A stretch of 64,000 nucleotides of DNA from Streptomyces sp. NBC_00091 (lineage in GTDB: Bacteria > Actinomycetota > Actinomycetes > Streptomycetales > Streptomycetaceae): positions 2,666,001 through 2,730,000 of the forward strand of contig NZ_JAPEMA010000001.1 of NCBI RefSeq assembly GCF_026343185.1. Reading direction: 5' to 3'. The notes beneath the pieces were generated by a model that was not told where the DNA came from, did no database searches, and was given only the letters and a program-made list of their open reading frames with translations. A program made the translations under genes and the position numbers. This document shows positions 58,345 through 64,000 of this stretch, piece after piece. Positions within the stretch are counted from its first letter, which is position 1; each line of letters opens with the position of its first letter.

Positions 58345-59814
58345 ATGACGATCCGCGAATTCAAGATGCCCGACGTGGGCGAGGGCCTGACCGAGGCCGA
58401 GATCCTCAAGTGGTACGTCCAGCCGGGTGACACGGTCACCGACGGGCAGGTCGTCTGCGAGGTCGAGACGGCGAAGGCGGCCGTGGAGCTGCCGATCCCC
58501 TTCGACGGGGTGGTGCACGCGCTGCTCTTCGAGGAGGGCGTGACGGTCGACGTCGGCCAGGTCATCATCTCCGTCGAGACCGGTCCGGCCGGGGGCGACG
58601 AGGCCCCGGCGGGCTCGGAGGCCGCCGCTCCGGCTGCTCCGGCCGCCGCGGCCGCTCCGGCCGAGGAGGAGCCGGTGGCCGAGGGCCGCCAGCCCGTGCT
58701 CGTCGGCTACGGCGTCTCCACCGCGTCCACGAAGCGCCGCCCGCGCAAGGCCCCCGCGGCCGCCCAGAACGGTACGGCTCCGGCCGCCCCGGCCGTGGTT
58801 CCGGCGCAGCCGGCCCCCGCTGCCGCGGCCCCGCAGAACGGCACCGCGTACGCCAACGGCAACGGCACGGCGCAGCCGACGGCGGAGCGGCCGCTGGCCA
58901 AGCCGCCCGTGCGCAAGCTCGCCAAGGACCTCGGCATCGACCTGGCCGCGGTGGTCCCCACCGGCGACGGCGGGGTCGTGACCCGGGAGGACGTGCACGC
59001 CGCCGCGGCGGCCGCGATCACCCCGCAGGCGCCGGCCCCGGCCGCCGCCCCCGCGCCCGTGGCAGCGGTCGTACCGGCCCCGGCCGAGACGGCCCCGGCA
59101 GTCCCCGCGACCGCCCGGGAGACCCGTATCCCGGTCAAGGGCGTCCGCAAGGTCACCGCCCAGGCCATGGTCAACTCCGCCTTCACCGCGCCGCACGTCA
59201 CCGAGTTCATCACCCTCGACGTGACGCGCACGATGAAGCTGGTCCAGGAGCTCAAGGAGGACCCGGACCTCGCCGGGCTCCGCATCAACCCGCTGCTCCT
59301 GATCGCCAAGGCCGTCCTCGTGGCCGTCCGCCGCAACCCGGAGGTCAACGCCTCCTGGGACGAGGCGGCCCAGGAGATCGTGCTCAAGCACTACGTCAAC
59401 CTGGGCATCGCGGCGGCCACCCCGCGCGGGCTGATCGTCCCGAACATCAAGGACGCGCACGCCAAGACCCTGGCGGAGCTGTCGACGGGCCTGTCCGACC
59501 TGGTCGCCACGGCCCGCGACGGCAAGACCTCCCCGGCCGACATGCAGAACGGCACCCTCACCATCACCAACGTCGGCGTCTTCGGCGTCGACACCGGTAC
59601 GCCCATCCTGAACCCCGGCGAGTCCGCGATCCTCGCGGTCGGCGCGATCAAGCTCCAGCCGTGGGTCCACAAGGGCAAGGTGAAGCCGCGCCAGGTCACC
59701 ACCCTGGCCCTGTCGTTCGACCACCGTCTCATCGACGGCGAGCTGGGCTCCCGCTTCCTGGCCGACATCGCGGCGGTCCTGGAACACCCGCGCCGGCTGG
59801 TCACCTGGTCGTAG
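58345..59814 (+). CDS. bkdC1: Branched-chain alpha-keto acid dehydrogenase E2 subunit (cluster 1)
   Basis: The 489-residue protein starts at ATG 58345 behind GAGGAGAG, 13 nt after bkdB1. It has a lipoyl domain with Lys44 (VETAKAAVEL), a long Ala/Pro/Asn linker including the repeated QNGTA and NGNGTA units, a subunit-binding domain (KPPVRKLAKDLGIDLAAVVPTG), and an acyltransferase domain with catalytic FDHRLIDGELG. It is about 50 residues longer than the cluster 2 E2, mainly in linkers. No E3 gene follows. Confidence 0.94.
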   Translation: MTIREFKMPDVGEGLTEAEILKWYVQPGDTVTDGQVVCEVETAKAAVELPIPFDGVVHALLFEEGVTVDVGQVIISVETGPAGGDEAPAGSEAAAPAAPAAAAAPAEEEPVAEGRQPVLVGYGVSTASTKRRPRKAPAAAQNGTAPAAPAVVPAQPAPAAAAPQNGTAYANGNGTAQPTAERPLAKPPVRKLAKDLGIDLAAVVPTGDGGVVTREDVHAAAAAAITPQAPAPAAAPAPVAAVVPAPAETAPAVPATARETRIPVKGVRKVTAQAMVNSAFTAPHVTEFITLDVTRTMKLVQELKEDPDLAGLRINPLLLIAKAVLVAVRRNPEVNASWDEAAQEIVLKHYVNLGIAAATPRGLIVPNIKDAHAKTLAELSTGLSDLVATARDGKTSPADMQNGTLTITNVGVFGVDTGTPILNPGESAILAVGAIKLQPWVHKGKVKPRQVTTLALSFDHRLIDGELGSRFLADIAAVLEHPRRLVTWS

Positions 59815-59832
59815 CGCGAGCGCTGACACCCA

Positions 59833-59869
59833 CCGACGGCCGGACCCCCTCCAGGGGCCCGGCCGTCGG
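59833..59869. terminator. Hairpin terminator after the bkd1 operon
   Basis: An 11-bp perfect stem (59833-59843 with 59859-59869, CCGACGGCCGG/CCGGCCGTCGG) with further GC pairing inside the loop lies 19 nt past the bkdC1 stop. Confidence 0.85.
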
Positions 59870-59926
59870 GCGTTCGACCGGCAAAAACGCTGGTCGGGGG
59901 TGGTGGGGCAGTGTGATCATCGGCGG

Positions 59927-60913
59927 ATGAGATTCCGTGCCGCCACCGCAGACCCCGCCGCCACGGCAGACCCCGCCGGCCCCGCAGAGCCCGCCGCATA
60001 CCCCGCCGGCCTCGACCGCGCCCTGGCCTACCAGGCCGACGGGCCCGTCGCCGCCCTCGCTCCCGACCGCGTCCGCGAGGAGTTCGAGGCGAACCGCTTC
60101 CGCCCCGAGTGGACCTGGTTCGCCGAGGACGACAACGGCGAGGTGCTGGCCCGCGCCCTGTGGTGGGGCCGCGCCGACAGCGAGCGGCCGATCGCCCTCG
60201 ACTGCCTCCAGGTCCGCTCCACGGTCGCCGATCCGGCCGCCGTGGCCGCCGGGCTGCTGGAGGCCGGGCACACCGCCTTCGGCAAGCGCCCCGGCTACAA
60301 CCTCTCCCTGCCCCGGGGCTGGCGAGAGGACGAGGCCCTGGTCGAGGCGGTGGCCTGGCGGCAGGAGGCCGCGCGGCGGACCGGCCTGACCCGCGAGATC
60401 GAGCGGCTGCGCTACGAGTGGGCGCCGGCCGCCGGGACCGGCGAGCCCAGCGGGAAGCTCGTCTTCCGCGAGGGCACCGACGAGGAGTTCCTCGACGTCT
60501 TCGGCCGGCTCTCGCGCGGCAGCCTCGACCTGGGCACGCAGGACGGACTGCGCACGATGACCGAGGAGGAATTCGCCCGCGACGACTTCGAGTACTACCG
60601 CGACTGCCCGGGCGAGCGCTCCTGGTGGCGCCTCGCGCACCTTCCCGACGGCACCCTGGCCGGGATGGCCATCCCCTCCGCGACCCCCTACCACCGCAAC
60701 GTCGGCTACCTGGGCGTCGTCCCCGAGCAGCGCGGCCGGGGCCTGATCGACGAGATCCTCGCCGAGATCACCCGCTTCCACGCCTCCGAGGGCGCCGAGC
60801 GCATCACCGCGACCACCGACACCGTCAACCTCCCGATGGCCGCCGCCTTCGACCGGGCCGGCTACGGGGTCACCGAGATCCGCCTCGTGCTGGAGGAACC
60901 GCCCGCGGCCTGA
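59927..60913 (+). CDS. GNAT family N-acetyltransferase
   Basis: ATG 59927 gives 328 residues. The C-terminal half holds the GNAT acetyl-CoA site: YLGVVPEQRGRGLIDEILAEI (the Q/R-x-x-G-x-G/A loop), followed by the RITATTDTVNLPMAAAFDRAGY strand and helix. The N-terminal half (EEFEANRFRPEWTWFAEDD...) resembles a degenerate second GNAT unit, a layout seen in tandem-GNAT proteins. Substrate unknown. A proline/alanine-rich head opens the protein. Confidence 0.85.
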   Translation: MRFRAATADPAATADPAGPAEPAAYPAGLDRALAYQADGPVAALAPDRVREEFEANRFRPEWTWFAEDDNGEVLARALWWGRADSERPIALDCLQVRSTVADPAAVAAGLLEAGHTAFGKRPGYNLSLPRGWREDEALVEAVAWRQEAARRTGLTREIERLRYEWAPAAGTGEPSGKLVFREGTDEEFLDVFGRLSRGSLDLGTQDGLRTMTEEEFARDDFEYYRDCPGERSWWRLAHLPDGTLAGMAIPSATPYHRNVGYLGVVPEQRGRGLIDEILAEITRFHASEGAERITATTDTVNLPMAAAFDRAGYGVTEIRLVLEEPPAA

Positions 60914-60930
60914 GGCGGTAGCCTCCCGGG

Positions 60931-61695
60931 ATGCCGATGGCCGAGTTGCAGGTGTATGCCGTGGAGGAGGCCGACGTCACCGGTGGGGTGTGCCTCGTAC
61001 GGTGCGTCGGCGGGGTGGCCCGGGCCGGACAGGTGTACGCGGCCGGGGAGTCGAGGGTCTGGCTGCGCGGGATAGAGCGGTACGGACGGGCGGTCGACTT
61101 CTTCGACGCCGGGCACACGGCGCGGGTCCGCCTCGCGGGCGCCGTCGTCGCGCTGCTCAGCCGGGGGCAGGTGCTGACCTCCGTACCGCCCGACGGGCAC
61201 GCCCTGGCCGAACTGGAGGCCTGGCTGGCCACCGGGCCGCCGCTGACGGACGAGCCCCGTCCGCGGACGCTGCGCAGCCTGGCGGTGGGCGGCATGCAGG
61301 ACGACCTGCTGCCCGACGGGGTGCGGCTGCGCTGGGGCCGCCTCGCGCAGGCGGCGGCGTACCGCTGCGCGGCGGCGGAGGAGGCCTCCGACCTGGTCCG
61401 GGGGATCGACCTGGCCTTCGTACGCTGCTACCTGATCCGGGAGTTCGGGCCCGGCCGGGGCGGTGACCCGGCCGCCCTGTGCCGGGAGGCGCTCGCCCTG
61501 GTCGACCTCTCCCCGGCGGAGGCGGCCGAGCGGGCCCGCGTCTGGCGGGAGCTGCCCCGGGCGGCGATCCTGCACCTGCGCCATGTGAAGAACCTGCTGC
61601 GCTGGACGGACGCCGCCCGCCCGTACCTCGCGGACGGCGACCCGTCGGCGGTGGCGCTGGAGGCCTGGTCGCGGATCCGTCCAGAACTGCCCTAG
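60931..61695 (+). CDS. Unrecognised protein with possible EF-Tu domain II-like N-terminus
   Basis: The 254-residue protein starts at ATG 60931 (ATG 60937 is an alternative). Residues about 8-90 (VEEADVTGGVCLVRCVGGVARAGQVY...LRGIERYGRAVDFFDAGHTARVRLAG...LSRGQVLTS) follow the strand spacing of the translation-factor beta-barrel II, including the GxVxxGxV-like turn and final RGQVL. The rest is helical and Arg/Leu-rich. No GTPase domain is present. The comparison is by eye only. It is probably in one transcript with the GNAT gene (17-nt gap). Confidence 0.6.
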   Translation: MPMAELQVYAVEEADVTGGVCLVRCVGGVARAGQVYAAGESRVWLRGIERYGRAVDFFDAGHTARVRLAGAVVALLSRGQVLTSVPPDGHALAELEAWLATGPPLTDEPRPRTLRSLAVGGMQDDLLPDGVRLRWGRLAQAAAYRCAAAEEASDLVRGIDLAFVRCYLIREFGPGRGGDPAALCREALALVDLSPAEAAERARVWRELPRAAILHLRHVKNLLRWTDAARPYLADGDPSAVALEAWSRIRPELP

Positions 61696-62381
61696 GTGGT
61701 GCGGTAGGCGCGCAGGAAGGCCGCGACCCCGCCCGTCAGCAGGCGGTCGGTCTCCTCCTCCGTCAGGGGGAGGACGCCGTAGTGGGACTGCTGCACGATC
61801 GACTGCGAGGCCAGCGTGACGAAGTGAGCGCCCGCCAGGTCCGGGTCGCCGTGTACGTCGATCAGCCCGGCGGCGGCCAGGCCCGCCATCGCGTCGGCGA
61901 GCGCGCGGGCGACCGGGCGCGGTCCGGCTTCCTTCCAGGCCTCCAGCACCTCCGACGGCACGTGGTCGGCCTCGGCGTGGATGTGGCGGACCAGCGCGAA
62001 GTGGTCGGAGTGCTCGGACATCACGTCGACCAACGCGCGTGCGAGGGCGGTCAGATCGCGTTCCAGGTTGTCCGGGTGGGGCGGGAGCGCGGGGTCGAGC
62101 AGGGCGCGCACCTTGGCGAGGTGGGCGTCGCGCACCTCGCCCGACGTCCAGGTGACGACGGTGGCGAAGAGCTCCGCCTTGCCGCCGGGGAAGTGGTTGT
62201 AGAGGGTGCGCGTGGAGACCCCGGCCGCCGCGGCGAGCGCGTCGACGGAGGCCCGCGCGTATCCCTCGCGGCCGAAGACCCCGCAGGCCGACTTCGCGAG
62301 GGCGATCCGCTTCGCCAGCTTCCGCGGCGTGACCTCGCACTGTGCCTGCGCCGCCGTCCGGGCGTCGTTACCGACCACCAT
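61692..62381 (-). CDS. TetR family transcriptional regulator
   Basis: ATG 62381 (MVVGNDARTAAQAQ), with GAGGAGG upstream, gives 229 residues; the frame extends to 62432 through the operator. The helix-turn-helix is KSACGVFGREGYARASVDALAAAAGVSTRTLYNHFPGGKAELF. The ligand domain contains DHFALVRHIHAEADHVP. It is divergent from a quinone/FMN reductase followed by a drug exporter, a common repressor-target layout. Its 3' end overlaps the stop of the convergent plus-strand gene by 4 nt. Confidence 0.92.
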   Translation of the reverse strand: MVVGNDARTAAQAQCEVTPRKLAKRIALAKSACGVFGREGYARASVDALAAAAGVSTRTLYNHFPGGKAELFATVVTWTSGEVRDAHLAKVRALLDPALPPHPDNLERDLTALARALVDVMSEHSDHFALVRHIHAEADHVPSEVLEAWKEAGPRPVARALADAMAGLAAAGLIDVHGDPDLAGAHFVTLASQSIVQQSHYGVLPLTEEETDRLLTGGVAAFLRAYRTT

Positions 62382-62500
62382 CACCACACCCGCCTCCTCA
62401 TCAATGTGCAACGACCGTTGCACTTTCGACAACGTACGTTGTAGCTTACCGGAGTGGCGGCCGCACCGGGCGGCCCGTCCGCGGTACGAGGGGGATCACC
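62382..62500. promoter_or_regulatory. Double TetR operator in the divergent promoter region
   Basis: Two palindromes stand 5 bp apart: GTGCAACG-AC-CGTTGCAC (62406-62423) and the perfect ACAACGTACGTTGT (62429-62442). Both share the half-site CAACG, so one protein probably binds both. They separate the TetR gene from the FMN reductase/MFS genes and would regulate both directions. Confidence 0.82.
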
Positions 62501-63151
62501 ATGTCTGTCAACGAAGCAGCCGTCACCGAAGCCACCGTCAGCGAAGCCGACGTCAACGCAGCAGCCGCTCCGCTGCGCGTCGCCGTCATCATCGGCAGCG
62601 TCCGCGAGGGCCGTCAGGGGCCCGCCGTCACCGACTGGTTCCTGGGCGCCGCGGCCGGTCACACCGGCCTGGACTTCGACGTCATAGACCTCGCCGAGGT
62701 CCCGCTGCCGCTGGCCCTGCCCGACTGGGGCGGCGCCCCCGGCCCGGAGGCCGACGCCGCGCTGGCGGAGGTCAGCCCGCGCCTCGCCGCCGCCGACGCC
62801 TTCGTCGTCGTCACCCCCGAGTACAACCACAGCTTCCCCGCCGCCGTGAAGAACCTCGTCGACTGGCACCGCCCGGAGTGGCAGGCCAAGGCCGTCGGCT
62901 TCGTCTCGTACGGAGGGGCGAGCGGCGGCCTGCGCGCCGTCGAGCAGCTCCGCCTGGTCTTCGCCGAGATGCACGCCGTGACGGTACGCGACTCCGTGAG
63001 CCTGCACGGCCCGTGGAACGGCCTCGGCCCGGACGGCGTACCGCGCGACACGGCCGTGAGCGAGAGCGCCGCCAAGAACATGCTCGGCCAGCTGGACTGG
63101 TGGGGCCGGGCGCTGCGCACGGCGCGCGCGACCCGCCCCTACGAGGTCTGA
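62501..63151 (+). CDS. NADPH-dependent FMN reductase family protein
   Basis: ATG 62501 gives 216 residues. The flavodoxin-like fold is recognised from VAVIIGSVREGRQGPAVTDWF (phosphate loop), VVVTPEYNHSFPAAVKNLVDW and FVSYGGASGGLRAVEQLR. Such enzymes reduce FMN, quinones or azo compounds with NAD(P)H. The MFS exporter starts 14 nt downstream, and the TetR double operator lies just upstream, so it is the first gene of an inducible detoxification operon. A Thr/Val/Ala-rich 25-residue head is unusual. Confidence 0.9.
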   Translation: MSVNEAAVTEATVSEADVNAAAAPLRVAVIIGSVREGRQGPAVTDWFLGAAAGHTGLDFDVIDLAEVPLPLALPDWGGAPGPEADAALAEVSPRLAAADAFVVVTPEYNHSFPAAVKNLVDWHRPEWQAKAVGFVSYGGASGGLRAVEQLRLVFAEMHAVTVRDSVSLHGPWNGLGPDGVPRDTAVSESAAKNMLGQLDWWGRALRTARATRPYEV

Positions 63152-63164
63152 GACCCCGGGCGAC

Positions 63165-64000
63165 ATGACATCGGCACCCGCCTCCGCGACGCCGCAGGAG
63201 GCCTCCCGCCTCGCGTCCGGGCAGCTCAACCGGACCGTAGCCGTCGTGATCACCGGATCGGTCATGGCCGTGCTGGACATGACGATCGTCAACGTGGCGC
63301 TCGGCAGGCTCTCCGAGGCCTTCGACGCCCCGCTGGAGACGATCCAGTGGACCACCACCGCCTACACCCTCGCCCTCGCCGCCGTCATCCCGACGGCGGC
63401 GTGGGCCATGGGCCGGATCGGCGCGAAGCGCACCTACCTCACCGCGCTGATCCTCTTCACCCTCGGCTCCTTACTCGCCGCCTGCGCGTGGAACGCAGGC
63501 AGCCTGATCGCCTTCCGCGCCGTCCAGGGCCTCGGCGGCGGGCTCCTGATGCCCGTCGGCATGACCATGGTCATGCGGGCCGCCGACCGGAGCCGCCTCG
63601 GGCGGGCGATGGCCTTCCTGGGCCTGCCCGTCCTCGTCGGACCGGTCGCCGGCCCGATGCTCGGCGGCTGGCTGATCGACACCGCCTCCTGGCAGTGGAT
63701 CTTCCTGGTCAACCTGCCCGTGGGAGCCGCCGCGCTGGCCCTCGCCGCGAAGCTGCTGCGCTCCGACGCCCCCGCCGACCCGGCGGCCGCGCCCCGGCTG
63801 GACGTCCCCGGGCTGCTGACGCTCTCGCCCGGCCTCGCCCTGCTGCTCTACGGCCTGTCCCGGGGAGGCGAGGGCGGCCACTTCACCGAGCCGGCCACGC
63901 TGCTGCCCACGCTGGCGGGCGCCGCCCTCGTCGCCGTCTTCGTACGGCGCGCGCTCAGGATCCCCGAGCCGCTGCTCGACCTGCGGCTGCTGCGCGACCG
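63165..64000 (+). CDS. MFS transporter, DHA2 (EmrB/QacA) family, 5' part
   Basis: ATG 63165 opens a frame that runs off the window after 278 complete codons. The first helix contains TGSVMAVLDMTIVNVALG, the diagnostic DHA2 opening with the LDxTIVNVALP-type motif. Then follow WAMGRIGAKRTYL (motif A), RAVQGLGGGLLMPVGM and LGLPVLVGPVAGPMLGGWLID (motif C of drug:H+ antiporters). At least six helices are present out of the expected fourteen. Drug or metabolite export is likely, in one operon with the FMN reductase under the TetR operator. Confidence 0.93.
   Translation, partial: MTSAPASATPQEASRLASGQLNRTVAVVITGSVMAVLDMTIVNVALGRLSEAFDAPLETIQWTTTAYTLALAAVIPTAAWAMGRIGAKRTYLTALILFTLGSLLAACAWNAGSLIAFRAVQGLGGGLLMPVGMTMVMRAADRSRLGRAMAFLGLPVLVGPVAGPMLGGWLIDTASWQWIFLVNLPVGAAALALAAKLLRSDAPADPAAAPRLDVPGLLTLSPGLALLLYGLSRGGEGGHFTEPATLLPTLAGAALVAVFVRRALRIPEPLLDLRLLRD

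Overview
The window is chromosomal DNA from a Streptomyces-type actinomycete. The evidence is very high GC, frequent GTG/TTG starts, translational coupling (ATGA/GTGA overlaps), and a gene order that I recognise from the oriC-proximal core of Streptomyces chromosomes (roughly the S. coelicolor SCO3855 to SCO3812 interval, read in that order; numbers from memory). Proximity to oriC is also supported by five parS-like 14-mers (two perfect) and by a small cluster of DnaA boxes at the left end.

Layout. (1) 1-4.6 kb: end of a rhomboid protease, crgA, a DUF881 protein, and three class E sortases with a 58-aa membrane protein and a pabA-type glutaminase between them. (2) 4.7-12.8 kb: the cell-wall growth and phosphorylation operon on the minus strand, fhaA-fhaB-pstP-ftsW/rodA-pbpA-pknB. 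(3) 13.0-18.5 kb: tRNA-Leu(CAG), a two-component pair whose kinase carries an extra C-terminal membrane-anchored domain, a DUF2252 protein, a J-domain protein and a rhodanese. (4) 18.5-32.1 kb: phenylacetate catabolism, with paaABCDE and an acyl-CoA dehydrogenase, interrupted by a DUF5819/HTTM pair, a SpoU methyltransferase and a MerR/membrane-protein pair, then paaN, paaH and the TetR regulator paaR. (5) 32.1-36.3 kb: an Lrp regulator diverging from a complete branched-chain keto acid dehydrogenase operon (bkd2). (6) 36.3-41.2 kb: a decayed monooxygenase beside an octamer tandem array, a quinone oxidoreductase, a potassium channel, moeA and a mobA fusion. (7) 41.2-44.8 kb: an accessory segment with a TauE/SafE exporter and a frameshifted TnpB-like element with right-end hairpins. 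(8) 44.8-55.8 kb: proteasome activator bpa, an ABC exporter with a PadR regulator, two small secreted proteins, two Ser/Thr kinases, a PPOX-fold protein and a DosR-like response regulator. (9) 55.8-64 kb: a second complete bkd operon (bkd1), a GNAT protein, an unrecognised protein, a TetR regulator, an NADPH-dependent FMN reductase and the start of an MFS drug exporter.

How they fit together. PknB/PstP/FhaA/FhaB, PbpA, FtsW and CrgA form the polar growth and division control module, and the sortases attach surface proteins. The paa genes feed phenylacetyl-CoA into central metabolism. One operator motif (ACCGNNCGNNCGGT) is perfect in the paaA and paaN/paaH control regions and degenerate in front of bkd2, so PaaR may link aromatic and branched-chain catabolism. 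The two bkd operons supply branched acyl-CoA for catabolism and fatty-acid priming. I found no CRISPR array, rRNA, prophage or large biosynthetic cluster. The most unusual items are the TnpB-like element, a terminator whose outer stem consists of two parS-like sites, parS sites inside coding sequence, a hairpin that hides the ribosome binding site of a secreted protein, and the histidine kinase topology.
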